NCBI GenBank assembly: GCA_013365325.1
Contig: JABVXV010000301.1
Coordinates: forward strand, 1-64,000
Source of the DNA: Dipetalonema caudispina
Lineage: Eukaryota; Nematoda; Chromadorea; Rhabditida; Onchocercidae
DNA: 64,000 bases
Direction of reading: 5' to 3'
Shown here one piece after another: positions 1-15,750 of the stretch. Position 1 is the first letter of the stretch; every line of letters starts with the position of its first letter. The notes beneath the pieces were generated by a model. The model did no database searches, was not told the origin of the DNA, and saw only the letters and a program-made list of their open reading frames with translations. A program made the position numbers and the translations under genes.

Positions 1-177
<177 letters not shown>

Positions 178-314
178 TGTACTGAGTGATTGTTTTGTTG
201 AAAAAAAAAAAAATGTTTTTTTACACTTGTTTTTTTTCGTTTTTCTTTCATTATTTCTTTGTGAAATGATATATTAACCATTTATTTTCTTCCTTTTTTT
301 TTTTTTTTTTTTCC

Positions 315-345
<31 letters not shown>

Positions 346-752
346 TTTTTTTGGTATCTTTTTCTAGAAACATCCGAAAAGAAAAGAAAAAAAAAACCGA
401 TATGAACTTCGTTTATAACATTATTTAAATAGCGGCGAAAGATAGGGAGTTAAAGTTAAAGGCTTGAAAAATTTTGAAACCCTTTCTCCTCCTTTGAATG
501 AAAAAAGGAAGAGGAGTAGAAGAAGAAGAAGAAAGGCCTGTAAAGATATGCCTTTTAGGATTGTTTAGGCTAGACAAATGGATCCAACCATAATATCTGT
601 AAAAGCTTTAAACACTTTTTTTTCTTTTTTTTTTTTTTATTTTGCTTCTTTATTCAACTTCTTTTCCTAATAGCTTTTAGTATAAAGCTTAACTTATTGA
701 AGAAGAAAGAATCCAATTAAGTAGTTTTTATGATTGTATTAGAAGAAAGAAG

Positions 753-785
<33 letters not shown>

Positions 786-2780
786 GAAGAGAAAAAAGAT
801 AGAAAAAATGAGAAGATATTTCGGTTTTTTAAAAATCCTTTTAGAATAATTTTTATTAAACGTTGGTATTTCGAAAATCTCCTTTGTTAATTATTTTTTA
901 AATCTTTAATCAAGCATTTATGTTAGAAATTGATAAGAAAGAAAAAAATTTGGAAATATTTTGGATATTTTAAAGTGAAATTTTTGAAATAAAATATACT
1001 AAAGATGAGAATGAAATAACATGGCATGTGATAACATGTAATTTAATACTGTTATTATTGTTTCGTACTAGTATGATTATTGTATATTTGTTTTCGATTC
1101 AAAATTTTCAAAACGGAAAAAAAAAAAAAAAAACTATAAAGAGGAGAGAACTAAATATTATTTGCAATCGGAACTAATTAATTTCAATTTAACAACAAAT
1201 TATAAAATTTTGGAATATAAAATATATAGGAAGATAAACAATATTTTAATTTCTATTTCACTTTTTATTATCAATATTATTATTACTATTAATAAATTAT
1301 CATTATCATTCATACATTTTTAAGTTATTGTTAGTATAACGTTATCACTATTATCATTCATTATTGTAAATATATTTTAATTATAACGAATCATTTTCTC
1401 TAATAAGTTTTCCGGAAAAATAAAAAAAAAAAAACGAGAAAAAATTAATTTTTCATTTCAGAATATGTAAAATGCTTATTGTTAGCTGAAGTGTACATTT
1501 AATATTCATGAATGGCAAAAATGTTACTAATATCTATGCTAGTATTATTAACATTTAATCAAATTTTAGCATAAATTTTACACCTGAATAATGTATGTAA
1601 AAGTTACACTGCTTACATCACATATTACTAGTATTTGATGTATGCTACTTTGATGATATGGTTTGCAATGATTGAATTAAGTTTTATTTCCTGGGTAATT
1701 TTTACTCATTCATATTTATCTTATTGTTATTGAGTAAAATTTAAACTATTCATTATTTCATTCTGAAATATAACCTATAAGAGATAAAAATATTTTATAT
1801 ATGTTACTTATTTAAAGCCAATAAGAATTGTAAAGAAAAATTAATTAATTTGATGCTAATATTAATAACAAATTAAAAGATCTTTTTTTTTTTTCTTTTT
1901 TCGCTTCATCAATTCTTAATATTACTAATTGTATGGGTTGCTTTTTTTTTTTCCATATATCAAAGTATATGAGATTTAATAAAATTTGGAATAAATTTAA
2001 CAAAATATTTGTAATAAGCAAGTAACAGTAAAAATTAAAAGTTGAATAGTTTGAACTAACGAAACGATGTTAAAAGTAAAACGGAATTGGGTTATGAAAT
2101 TGGTGGAATGTTGCAAATTTATAGCTTTTTCTTTTTTTTTTTTTTTTTTGTACTGAAAAATAATTTTTCAACATTTGTTCTTCAAGATGAAAACAACGAT
2201 TATTATTACTAGTATTATTTGTGAAATTTTTTGAAAACTACAACTTATTTCATAAATAGGTGCGTATAATTTGTTAACTTAGAAAATATGTGTAGTTTGA
2301 AAAATTTTTATTATTTTTAATTAGCTTACTCATGCATATAATTAGATAATATTATCAAAAAGTAATTTTTAGTTTGCTTAATTTTTCACTCTTTTACTCT
2401 TATTGATCTTTATCAAATTTTTTTTTCCAATTTTTTCTCGATAGTTATTTATCCTACTTGATAGACAATACTAATATTGATTGCTAATACCACAATAATA
2501 TTAAATTTAGGTTACGACAATTAAATTATAGGATGAATAATTATTGATAAGAAAACATGTAAATATTTAAGAATTCTTTCCATCTGCTAAATTATTTCAA
2601 TAAATAATTGATGGATGAAAATTTTTCAATCGATGATTTTGATAGATTCTCAGATTAAATAACGAATATAAGAAACTACCTAGGCTATATTAGCTAAGGA
2701 TTCTGTTTCAGCATCCTATGAATATGTTCATTTTATACGAAGTCGATGAATAAATGAACTTTCAACTCACATATTTTGTT

Positions 2781-2812
<32 letters not shown>

Positions 2813-5067
2813 CATTTTAAATTCTCATTTCTTTCCTCTATCGTTCTTATCATCCTTTCATTGTTTTTCGTTATTACAATCTCTTACCTTATCCATTTAC
2901 TTTCTCTGGAAAATTTTTTTTTTGGTTATTTGAAAAATGAAAAAAAAAAAAAAAAAAAGAAACGAAAAGATTTTTCCGAAATAAATAGTCTCATTTATGA
3001 ATATCAACCATTTATAAATGTCTATCAGTGGTTATTTTGATTGTCAATCTTTCCTAAAAAAATATTTGTGTATTTGCATTTCAAATTTGACATTCCATTG
3101 CAAAGCATTTTTCAGGGAAAAATTTTGCCTTTTTTTTTGCAAAAAAGAAAAAATTGCAGAATATTTTTTTTTTTTTTTCAAAAGAATAATCATTGCTGGG
3201 AAAAATAAATTTGGCAAATCGTTATATCTTAGTGAAAATTTCCAATTTTATGATATCAGTAATTTTTTCTTTTCTTTTCGAAAAAAAAAAAAAGTAAAAT
3301 ATTGAAATTTTTATTGTTACAGTTATTGCTCAAAATTATATTTTTGAGCATATGATCAGAGTTAAACCCAAAAATTGTTTCTTCAATAGTATATTTGTTT
3401 TATATTAATTATTGAATTAAAAAATTTTTTTAGACGAAAATTAGTTTTACTAATATGATTGAACAAAATTATGCATAAGTTTTTATTAATAATTTGCATG
3501 CTGCAAAAATTTATTGGGAGAAATTTTTATTATTTTACTGCTAGGTATTATAAAATTGTACAATTTGTAGTTTGTTGTGTTGTGTAAAAAATTGTTGTGT
3601 AAAAAATTGTAGTTTGTTTGGATAAAAATTGAATTATGACTTTAAAATTTCTAAAATTCAATCTGAAGTGAAATTTGAATCCTCGAAAATTCCGTCTGCA
3701 AATTGCTGAAATGAACTTTTAAGACCACTTCAATCTTTCAAAATTTATCGTAGCATTATTTGTATATCTCAATGTAAAATGAAAAAAATCAGATGTTAAA
3801 ATGGCAACAAAGTGATTTTTTTTTTTAAAATTATTCATCAAGACATGAACTTTTTTTCTTTTTTCCACCGTGTTTGTTAATTTATTTGTTTTTTTTGAAA
3901 TAAATGCAATCGAGAAATGACCATTTGATCATTTCGTTTGAATGAGCAATAGGAATAAATGAAAGGGAAGAACAAAAAAAAAAAAAAAAAAAAAAAACAA
4001 TAAATTACAATAATTAAAAATAATTTATTTCAAATTATTTATGTCGAAAGTTGTTTTTGTTGCAAAAAAAGGAGTAACACAAAAGCTGTCAAAAAGCTTA
4101 ATGATAAGCGATTAAATTTAGAAATTTAGACTGCAATATTATGTTGTGAAATGATATCAAAATTTCAATCAATCGAACAATTCATATAAATATTAATATT
4201 AATTATATTTACTTCTTGAAAATTTTACTTTACACTTAAAATAAAGTTTCCCATATTACGATTGGAAAATTATGCCATTTAAAGCGAATCAATCAAAAAT
4301 CTCATTAAATTCCTCATTAATTCAAAAATAATTTGTTCAATTTATGTCAACCTATCATTATTACTACACTATTATTATCATTATTAACTTGCTTTATTAT
4401 CCTATAATTGTTATTATTTTATTATGCTGTCATAATAATTCTATGATTTAATCATTTAAGCATATAAAATGATTAATCAATTTTCATATTATTCGGTTTG
4501 CTATGTCTTTCACTTTTTTTTTTCGCTTTTCTTTTTTTTTTTTTTTTTTTTTTGTTTTTGTTTTTTTATTCTTTTTTCTTTTTTTTTTTTTTTTTTTTTT
4601 TCTTTCTTTTTTTTTTTTTTCTTCAGATACGAATATATTGAACGGAAAAAATGATTACAAATTCGTAATCAATCAGTGTAAATACTAAATATTAGATGAA
4701 AATATGATACAAATTAAATTATATCTTAGAAATTGAAATGTGATAATTAATTTTAAATTCATTAATGAGCCGTTTTTTTTTTTTTTTTCTTGCTCTCTCT
4801 AGATACATATTTCTTTATATATGTATATGTATAATTATGTATAAGTCAATTACATTTTTATTGCTTGCTATCATTTTGTAGATAATTTCGTTTGCAAATA
4901 GTAATTTGAAAAAAAAAAAAAAAAGTGTTTTAAGACTATTTTAATTAGCATCTCAAATTTGCATACTTTGTGAAGAAATAAATGATGTTGAAGAAATTTG
5001 ATTAGGATGAAGGATTTATAAAAGAAGAAAATTCAATTAGAAATAAAAGACTTGAAAGCTATGTTAA

Positions 5068-5103
<36 letters not shown>

Positions 5104-8100
5104 AAATTAACATCTTAAAATATTATTGTTATGATGAGAATGACTAAAAATATTTCAAATGATTGATTGATGATAAGATAAGAAAATGATTGATTTTTGA
5201 AATGTTAAGATTAGTAGGGAAGAGAAAAAGATTAGTAGAAAATAACAAATTAAATGATAAAAAAATTGTAAAAGATGACTGAATGAGTAATAAATGATAA
5301 TTGGGATGGTAAATGAAATTGTTGGTGATAAGATAAAAAGCAGATTTGATCATTGATCAATGATAGGATTAATGAACTTTTAGTAATTAAGCTGTGTATT
5401 GCTTTCGTAAATTTGAATTCCCTCCAACTAATTACTTTCAATGATAATTTTTTCTGCTGTTAATTAAATGTTTATAGTGATGAAATGATAAAGTGACACG
5501 ATATATATATATATATATGTTTGTAATAGTTAAAATAAGGCTAATTCTAATTTGTTTGCTTATTAATTAGCAATAATCATATTACTGTCATTGTTTAAAG
5601 CTTAATTTTTATCAATTTTCAAAATAAGTTGAGGAAAAAGAAAAAAAAAAACTTATCTTTTCATTGTTTTTAAACATACATTAATTAGTAAAATTTATAC
5701 AATCGATTAATTTTATTATTTAATTCATTCCTAAGAATGCATTCATGAAGCTAAATCATTACTCATTTTTTACCTACTAGTGCATACAAGCATATTATTA
5801 ATCGTTATCTGTGGAAAAAAATTTTCAAAGCAATAATATGCTAAAATTAAATCAAAATAAAAAAAAAATTAGATGAATCAACTTTTTTTGTTATAAATAT
5901 TAGAATTATTTAAAAAAGTAAAATAAAAATGCTCATTATTAGTGTATCAATGTATCCAAGGTATAGTAATTAATTACATGAAGTTGTTCGAAAAATTTGC
6001 CCATTCCTCTTTTTTTCTCAAAATTTTATTCCTCAAATTAATCTTTGCAAAATAGCATTAATTAATCTAATAAAAAACTATCATCTGCCTGCTCAGCAAT
6101 CTATTGTTTTGTTTAATTTAACTATATTATAAAGTATTCATTTTCCTATTCAATTGACCATAATTAATAATAATTTGATGTTATTGAAAATATATTAGAT
6201 TAATTAATTAATCTGTATTATCATATCAAATAATAATAATAATAATAATGAATTGAATTTAGCAATGAATCATTTTGATCATTTATATAACATTTCGATA
6301 CTATGATAGTTTTCATTTTATTAATTTTTCTCTTCTTCTTAATTGAGAATTGAATTAATATGCAATAGTTTATAAAAATACCGACAAAATAAAGAATTTT
6401 TTTTTTTTTTTATATTCGATTGTTTAATTAATAATTTACTTCACACATACCTTTTTTATTTTATAAGAATTAAACAATAATTGAATATTTATAAGAAAAA
6501 AAAAATAAAAATAGAAATATATTTCATACTGAATATGCAATTATTTGTATTCATTATCCATAACATATTTTTTATCTGAAATTTTTTTTCATCTTTGATA
6601 CTTTCATCTAAAACTTATTTATTTATTTTTTTTTCCAATCATTTAATTAATTGTATTCAATTCTGTGTTTTGTTTTTCATGTTACAAAATTGAACCATTT
6701 CCTATTTTTGTAATATATTTTTAGACAAAAGTTTGTTTTATTTCATTTTTTTCTTTTCTTTTTTTCCTTTTTTCTTACTATTATTTTATTTAGTTTTAAA
6801 TTAAAGCTCACTTTTATTAACATTTTATTACCGCTCCATTGGTAGCTTTCGAATAATTTGGAAATTTTTGCTAAAAGAGCTTCTATTTTTTTTTTTAATT
6901 TTATTGGTTTATTTTGCTAGTTCTATCTATTTATTTTCCCATAGGCAAAACATTTTTTTTTTTTTTTTTTTAACTAGTTTTTGTTTTTAACTAGTTCTCA
7001 TACGAATAAAAAGTTGTTAAAAACAGACGAAATTTTTTTTTTTTTTTATTTTTTGTTTTTGATAAAAAGAAAGGAAAATATCTTCCCATATTAAAATTAC
7101 ATTTACGCTACACATTGGAAGTTTAATATGCATTTATAAATTCGTATTCGTCAAAAATCCATTAATATTTTTATTTTGTTTATCTTTCCAAAATATTTTT
7201 CCACTAAAATATTGGCTTTTTTTTCTTTTTTTTTTTTTGCTTGAAAGAAAAAAGGAAGAAAATTGTGCAATTACTGATTAATATCGATAAAACCATATTA
7301 TTTAAAGGACTTAATCGAGCAAATGTGGGATATATTACGAAATTTTAATGTTGGAAAAAATTTTTAAGTTCAATTTTATCATGGTAATTATGCTCAATAT
7401 ACGTCAAAAAACTGAAAATAACTTATCAATAAATTAGCACTTCAAATTTACATCTTTGATTAAATTATACGATAGATAAAATTATCGAAGGAATTACAGT
7501 CTGAACAAAAAATTTTACTGAATTTAAAACTGTAAATTCCTAAAAATTCAAAAAAAAAAGAAAAAAAGGCGGAGAAATTAGTTAATAATAGATTTGAGCG
7601 AAAAATACCGAAGTTTTTTTTCGCGAATTTTCTTTTCGAGCTTAAATTCGATTTGTCATTTTTATTATTTTTTTTTTTTTTTTTTTTTTTGTCCTATTGT
7701 AATTCTTTTTTTTTTATTATTGCTTATTGAAATGAAAGAAAACAACTTTATGATGGAAATATCATTGTAAACGCAATCTTTTATTGATTACTTTTTTTTA
7801 TTGTCATTTTGATTAGCATCTTTGCTTTTTGAAATTTATTGTATCCATCATTGCAATGATGAAATTTCCATTTCCTCAATTTTTTTCAACAACTATTTTC
7901 TTTTCTTTCAGAATTCTTTTTTTTTTTTTGTTTTTAATTGAAAGTTTTAACATACCCAAAAAGAAAGCTCTCTCTCTCTCCCTGCATGTATATATATACA
8001 TAATATAACAAAAACTTGAAATAAGCTGAAATATTTAAAATACTAAATGATTTCAAGTTCTATTTTCTTTTTAATTTTCCTTTTAGATTATTGGCAAATA

Positions 8101-9892
8101 ATTTCGTATGCATGTCATTTTTCCCATATGTGATTTAAATTTCCGTCTGATTTCATATCATACTCTCTTTTTTTTTTTTGGGGTGGGAGGGATTTTTTTC
8201 TTGTTTTTTTTTTTTTTTTGCCTTTTTTAAATTTCGAATGTTTAAAATTTTTTACTGCAACTTTCGGTAGTAATATAATGGGAAGATATAATGATAATAA
8301 GGTAATTAGTAATTTGCTTTTCATTAGGTATTGGCCAAAATTATTTATTGTTTATTTTATTATTGGCAAGTAAGCAAATACTAATAATTTCTTTTATTGT
8401 ATTCATAAATTTACGATAGAACAAATTAAAACAATCAATCAATGAAATATTATAATTTTTATTTCATATAAGATTTGTTAAATGTTACCTATTTTAATTG
8501 TAGTAACAATTATTATTGTAAATGCATAATCTTATGATTGATGTAACTAATCTTAAAATTTGTTTGTTTCTTTTTATATCAGATAAGTTAATTATGACTG
8601 GATGATATAAAATCATCCATAAATTATTTAATTATTTCAAATTTCTTAATAACATCATAGACAAAACAAAATAATTTTTATTGAGATTATTTCATTCTTC
8701 ATTTCCAATTATATTGATGATTTAAATTAAGTTGACAATTTATTCCTTTTTTTACAGCGATACTTTAGAAAATTTTCCCTCATTACTTTATTGAATTTGT
8801 TGGTTTATCTAAATATTATTATTCGCAATTTTTTAGGAGAAAAAATTGCAATTCCTAATGGTACAATTTTTGATTTGTAAATTCGAATTGATCCTTTGAT
8901 TCAACAACAGATTTTTTTTTTTTTTTTTTCACCCATAGATCAGAATATAACTGTATTTTATGATTTAACTTTATATTTATTTTTGTACACATATATATGA
9001 TTGTTTTTTTCATTTGAAATTAATTACATCTTTTGAAGCTTAAATTTAAAATTTTCTCTTTTCTTTTTTTTTTTGTGCAAATTAAAAATGATGTAAAAAA
9101 AAAAATGAAAAATTAAGAAGCAGCAAATATGCCTAAAATATGATGTAATTTATTTTTCGTCTTGCCTGAATAAATACGAAAGAGAGAAAATTGAGAGTCA
9201 TATGTTATTTAGATAATTCATAATGCAATGAAAATGCAGTTTTTCTTTCTTATATTCTCTGTTTTTTTTGTCTCTCTCTCTCTCTCTCTTTCTCTTTTGT
9301 AATCTATTTAGTGAAAATTTTTAGCAGTTTTAAATTCAGAGAAAAAAAAAAAAAAAAAGAAAAATTAAAGAAATAAAATTTCCTTGAAAATTTCTTGAAA
9401 AAAAGATTCGTCTTTCATTTTAATTTTGTGATATAAATTGTTTGTTGGAAAATTGGAAAAAGTGGGAAATTAAATAATTAATCGAAAATAGGAATGTAAT
9501 TGATAATATTTTTAATTCTTAGTGATAAGTAGGTACTTTTTTTATGTCAATGAACTAATGATTTCAAGCTGTTACATTTAATGTTAGTTGATGAATAAAT
9601 TTTTAAGATGAATTAATCAATGATTTATAATTTATTAACTCATAGCTATAAATAAATAATGATTGATATTTTGTGGTGCAATAATTTTTGACAACAATTA
9701 AGTAATACGTTATTGAGCAAGAATCAAAATATTAAATAATAAAAATAAAAACAAAATTGAATTGTTTACGATAATAATTATTATAATTTTGAATACTGTA
9801 CGTTTAAAAACTGTTTATATGATGAATGTAATAAAATAGATATGCAAATTAAAGTTTGTTTTTTTTTTTTTTTTTATAGGATGAATTAAACG
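178..9892. other. Gene-poor AT-rich desert with homopolymer runs
   Basis: About 9.7 kb in which I find no exon chain, no conserved protein segment and no RNA gene on either strand. It is dominated by A/T, with many poly-T or poly-A runs of 10-35 bases (for example near 294-352, 2787-2811, 4530-4620 and 5071-5099), a purine-rich stretch near 742-800 and a short (AT)n near 5501-5518. Open frames here are phenylalanine- or lysine-rich translations of homopolymers. It could be the 5' flank or a large upstream intron of the arrestin gene, or intergenic space; the sequence does not decide. Confidence 0.7.
9864..9879 (+). promoter_or_regulatory. 5' splice acceptor (candidate spliced-leader site) of arrestin gene
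   Basis: A T-rich tract ending in TATAG lies 13 bases before the ATG at 9893. No upstream coding exon in frame was found, so this is either a trans-splice acceptor or the end of a 5' UTR intron. It supports the chosen start. Confidence 0.5.
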
Positions 9893-10287
9893 ATGGTTAA
9901 ATTAGCTAGATTTGATATTGAATTCAATAATGCTGAAAGTGCCTATTTTGCTGGACAAGAAGTATCCGGAAAGGTAATATTCATTCATCATTTCATTTAC
10001 AGTCTAAATGTAGCTAATTCATTTAATGGATATTATTTTAAGCTGACAACAAAATGGTATTAGCAGTGAACTATTGACAAATAAAGTAGAAAATTTTACA
10101 TTTTATTAGCCTGAATTAATAATGAAATACATTTGCAAATTAATGTTACATATATTTGCAAAATTAAAAAAAAAAAAAAAAAAAGTGGAAAGGAAATAAT
10201 GTTATTTCAAACTAATTTATTTTTCGAGAATTTTAGCACAAAAATTGAAATAGGGAATAAAAAAAAAGTAAATTGGTTGACGACAGT

Positions 10288-10328
<41 letters not shown>

Positions 10329-13300
10329 AATATATAAAAAATCTACACAATTAAAAAAATGATGAATTTTTAAATTACAATGTATTCATTCTTTGCAAAA
10401 AGTAATCAGAATAATTTAAAAAATGATAAATTAAATGAATGTAATATGTAAGATTAGCTGCGTGGATTGTGATAAATTAATTATGTGATATTTAATGTGA
10501 TAACATCAGATTATCACACAAAGATGATTTGAATTTTTTCAAATTAATTAAAAAGAACTAATGTTGAAATAAATGCATTTTATAAGGCATTCTTATCAAA
10601 CTGCTAAGAATACTTTTCAAATATGCTGATAAGAGTTCAAAAGTTATAATATAGCAGTAAATGGTTAGAATATTACTTTTGTAAAAATTCAATTTTAGAA
10701 AATACTACTTTTCAATAATTTTATCATTAGACTACTAAAACATTTGTAGTTCTTTTTCTCTTACACGTTATAATTTGAAATGTTTCAGCGTAATTACGTA
10801 AATGATGAAAAGATGATACTTGCCAATTATGATTATCTTATCGATTAATTTATGAATCAAATGATTAACATTCTTTGGCAATCTTTCATTTAATTTTAAA
10901 CAGAAATATTAGTTTTGATGATTGTTCATAAATTGAATTGTTGTCAAATAATTTCTAATAATCGATTATTACTTTTTTTTTAATTGCAGATTTCCATGCA
11001 TTCTTTTTTCAAATTGGAAAAAACAATTTATATCATTGACTTATTTTTTGAACATATAAGAAAACCGTTGAAATTTATATCTTTTCTTTTTTTGAGGCTA
11101 ATAAGTTAATTATATATTAATGATATACATATTAATTTGCAATATAGTCTGATATGAAGTCATAATTTAGATCGGATTATTTATTCATAAGTATGATAAA
11201 TTAGGAAATGACTTTTTTTCAGAAGGTATGCAATAATTCTATTGTATGCTTAATGTAAATTAATTGAAAAATAATATTATTCTTATAGGTTGTGATTGAA
11301 ACTAGTGAACCAAAAAAGGTAAATGAAATATTATTGGAACTTAAAGGACGAGCTAAAACATATTGGACAAAACATTCAGGTATTTTTGTTGAAAAAGCTT
11401 TTTTTTTTTTTTGTATCAATTTAAAATTTATTTCCAAGAAATTTATGAAATAATGTAAAGAGAAAGTATGATGGAAATAATTCAATGATTATTCTGATAG
11501 AGTTTCGTACTTGAGTAAGTTAAAAAAAAAACAGTTTCAGTAAGATTTTTGCTCATATTACTAATAGATACAACCGATGATATCAAAAGCAGAAAAATTT
11601 TTAATCATTTATTTTATTTAACTTTTATTTTTTATTGCATAATATTTCAGCTAAACTTTACTTCATATTGTATTAAAAAAATATCTACCAAAAAAAAAAA
11701 AAAATTGGATTTTTTCCACTTTTTCCTAAAATTTTTAATTTTGATTAATTTTTTTAATTTCTTTTCTTTTTCCAGGCAAATCAAGAATGCATTGTAGTCA
11801 AGCAGAACCGTATTTTTGCGAGCAATTTAATACTTGCTATACTCATCAATTTACTCAAACAACTTCTGATAACAAAAAAGTTCACTTTTATTTTGAAATA
11901 TTTTCTTGTAACTTCGTTTTTTATTTATGAATAATTGCTAATGTTATATTTTCAAACATCTTTACCTATAAGTAATAATTCATAAATTCAAACTTATTGA
12001 TGTAACAAATTGCTATCGGTGTTTTTTTGATGTATTTTTCTTTTTTTTTTGAAATGATCTGAAAAAATGGTTATATTTAAAACTGAAAAGGCAAATAGCT
12101 TCTTTTTTTTTTTTGTTTTTCAACATTTCTTTTTTTTTTTTTTTGGAATTTTTATTCAAATTTTCAGGAGCGAATTTTACCACATGGAAAGCATGAAATA
12201 CCATTTTCTTTCACTTTACCAAAAACTTTACCGACATCGTTTGAAGGAGAATTTGGTTTTATTCGATATACATGTAAAGCAATATGTGAACGTCCCTGGG
12301 ATGTTGATATTATATCAAAACGAGCATTTACTGTTATCGGTATTGAAGATATCAATCAAGATCCTGAGGTTTATTATTTTACTACAAATTATGCATTTCT
12401 TTTTTTTTTTTTTAAGTTAATTATCAGTAATGAAAATATTAGATAAGATTCCGATATTTAGTATTGATGTAAATTATACATTTAATAAGTTAATACAACA
12501 GTATTGAGGTTATTCTGAACAAAATTCTGAAGTATATTTTTAATGTAGTTATAATAATGTTTTTTTTCTTTTTTTTTTTTGCGTTAATTAATTAGCTGTT
12601 GTTGTTGTTGTTGTTGTTGCTTTTTTTTTTCATCTTCAAAAAGAATTATTTGTAAATTTTAATATCTTAAAAAAATATTTCACATACCAATTATATATTT
12701 TGGATTAATTTAGATGATAATTGAATGAATCATAAAATTTAATCAAAAAAGAAAGAAATAACTGAAAAACTAATTGGAACTAATATATGTTATCAAATAT
12801 ATATATATTTGATACATACTAATTATAGGCAATGGAACCAGTCTGTGAAACCGAATGTATTTCATCGGTAAAGAATTGCTGTCAAAAGCAAGGCTCGGTT
12901 ACGATAAAAATGTCAGTTGATCGAACTGGATTTACACCTGGTGAAAAAATTCAAGTGAATGTTTTGATAACCAATGATAGTGCTAAAATTATTCGTTGCA
13001 TAACATTAAAAATGAAACAGTATATTGATTACAGGTAATTTGAATTTAATTTTTTTTTTTTTTTTTTTTCTTTAAATACATTCACCAATCTTATAAAGAT
13101 TATTACCCATCACATATTTAAAAATTTCAAAAAAAAAAAAGAAAAAAAAAAAAGAATTGACAAATATTTATTTGCTACTTATTTACTTAATTTGAAACAT
13201 TTCTCAATAATATTGATTTATATTGTTTTTTATGTTTACAATTTATTGTTTTTCCATTCATTTGATAATATTGTTGATCCTTTGATGGGGAAATCATTTC

Positions 13301-15750
13301 CAACAGCAATAAGCATTCATTATTTTTCACTCTTATGATAGGTTGTAATGTGCATAGTGATAGTTTTTTAATTCTAATTATCAGTATTCAGGTATTAACT
13401 GAATAATAAAGAATTTATTTGAAAAGTTTATTAGCAAACATTATTGTTAAAATAAAGCTTATAAATTTCATAAAATTTTTAATAATGCATTAACAAAAAA
13501 AAAAAAAAAAATCTTTACCTTATGGTACAAATTACTGTTAATTTATGTAGTTTGTAACAAAAAAAAAAAAATTTCATATAAAACTAAACTAAATTTAGTG
13601 TTGTTAATTTTGTTTAAAATTGAAAATGATCAAAAAGTTTCAATGATCAAAATTATTTAGGGCAAAAACATTTGCTGGTAATGAAGAAATGAAACAAGTT
13701 AATCGAGTAATTGTGAAGAAAGAAAAAAATGATATAGCATCACATTCAACATTTGCATGGACAAATGAAATAATTGATGTACCTCCCGTCCCTCCGAGGT
13801 TATCGCGGTGTAAAATTATCCAAAATACATATATGATTGAGTTAGATGTATGTTTATATTTCTTTCTCTTTTAATAATTTTAGAAATATTTCAATTTAAA
13901 AATAAAAATTTATGTAATTAATAACCAATTGACGATTTGAAATTCTCTTGAAGATAACAAAATAAAGTTGAAAAAATGTAATCAGTGTAAACAAATAGTA
14001 TTTCTTTAAGAGATCTAAGTGTATCATATATTTCTCTTTTTTTTTTTTTTCTACATTGAAATCAAACCATGTGATTTATTTTTAAGCTAAATTATTAAAA
14101 TTAATGAAGTTGGTAAAATGCAAATTTCTGAAAATCTTTTACTGAATGCATGTTTTTTTTTTTTTTTTTTTGAAATTTACAAAGGATTTTTCCAATTTAA
14201 AATTTGAATTTTCTTTTTGAATTTTAGATCGATGGCAATATAACAACCGTAATACCAATACAAATAGGTACAATACCATGTTTAGCAACTTTATTTCAAC
14301 GAAATTCGAGTGAAAAAGAAGAAAATGATGATAAGAACAATAGAGTAAATGGTGATATTGCAATAAATGATTCCACATCAGTACCATCAAGTAATAAGTC
14401 AAAAATACAGGTTATATTTTATTTATCATTACACATAATTATTTTGTTTATTTTTATATGTTACAAAATTAGCTTTAATAATAATGAACAAATTCTTTAA
14501 TCATAGATAAAATTAAGAATTAATTAATTTTATTTGTCACATATTTTTGTATTTTATAGTTGAATAAGAATTTATACATCTCCTAAATTGTATTCCATAA
14601 TCTTTTCGCTAATATAACAAAATAATCATTTAATTTTGGAACTTATCTTTTTCTTTTTTTTTTCATGTTAGCATTCTTTTTTTATAACCATCATTACTTT
14701 TCACAATAATGCAATTCGTCTCACTAATAATTAGTATGAAAAATTTAAAAAAAAAAAATCAAGAAAAATTCCTTTGTTTGTTAGGTTACAATAACAGGTG
14801 ATGATGGACAAACATTGGATAATACAAGTGAAACTGATGAATTAAGTCCAGATACTGATTTAATGTTATTATCCAAGAAACGTGTACGTATACCAAGTTC
14901 CATCCTAAGCGAGCTTTATCCAAAACTTCCAAATCCATACTACAGGTAATTTAATAATTATAATAATTCATTCCATTATTCATTTATATTATTTTATTTT
15001 GCAACTGGTAAAAAAAAAATTAAGTATACTTTAAATTTGTCTAGAGTTTGTTTTTTTTTTTTTTTTCATCCTTTTTAAAAATATAATTGTAACAGTTGTT
15101 TAAGGTTTTGAACATTTGTTAAAAAATTCTATTAATATATCAAATAATCAAAAAAAAAAAAAAAAACTTCATATAATCGTCATACAAATGATACGCTGTC
15201 AAACTATCATCATATTTGCCAATTTTGAAATTATTTATCCCATATAAAAGTTATTTTTTTAAACAAATTATAAAACTGATCAATCAATTTGTCAATCGTT
15301 TCAACTATTTTTAAAATTCTTTTCTACAGAATGCATGACTGGGAGATTTTTTCGTCTAAGAATATATTTATTTTGCTATTTTTGCCTCTCAAATATTTTT
15401 ATATTGTCTCGAAATTGTCAAACCAATTGACTTATCCTAATAGTAAATTTAATTATTAAGAAGTAAAAATTGCCTGTACAAATTGTCTTCGAATATTATT
15501 TTTTAATAAGTTATTAAATTGGCTGCAATATTTGCAATATCTTTACTTAATTATCTAAAATTTATTTTATTTTTAAAGTTATGAATTGTTGTCTATAGCT
15601 TTGATTTAATTCAACTTTGTTTTAAAATATCACTTTTGCATTAATTGCAGAAAATCACTTTTTGGTGAAGTGGACATATCAGAAGATCAAGAACACGTAC
15701 ATTATGGTGATACTAAATTCGCTCCAAGATATCCATTTTATACAGATTAA
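9893..15750 (+). CDS. Alpha-arrestin-like (arrestin domain-containing) protein, 9 exons, 437 aa
   Basis: Exons: 9893-9973, 11289-11379, 11776-11879, 12168-12368, 12829-13034, 13661-13847, 14228-14410, 14785-14945, 15651-15750. All introns are GT-AG and frame is kept to the TAA. The N-terminal beta-sandwich (about residues 1-150) opens with LARFDIEFNN and has the family-like segments ILLELKGRAKTYW and IPFSFTLPKTLPTSFEGEFG followed by IRYTCKAICERPW. The C-terminal arrestin fold starts near residue 165 (GSVTIKMSVDRTGFTPGEKI) and includes VPPVPPRLSRCKIIQNTYMI, then an acidic Asn/Ser-rich insert (about 320-350). Family members are cytosolic adaptors that link membrane cargo to trafficking and ubiquitin ligases. 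I see no PPxY motif, so NEDD4-type ligase recruitment is not predicted. The start follows a 5' acceptor at 9864-9879. Which of the many nematode arrd paralogues this is cannot be told by eye. Confidence 0.9.
12597..12619 (+). repeat. (GTT)n microsatellite in arrestin intron 4
   Basis: A short run of GTT units lies between exon 4 and exon 5 of the arrestin gene, followed by a poly-T tract. Confidence 0.8.

Noticed and set aside
4469..4688. Two overlapping open frames rich in phenylalanine
   Set aside because: They are translations of a poly-T tract, with no other coding signal.
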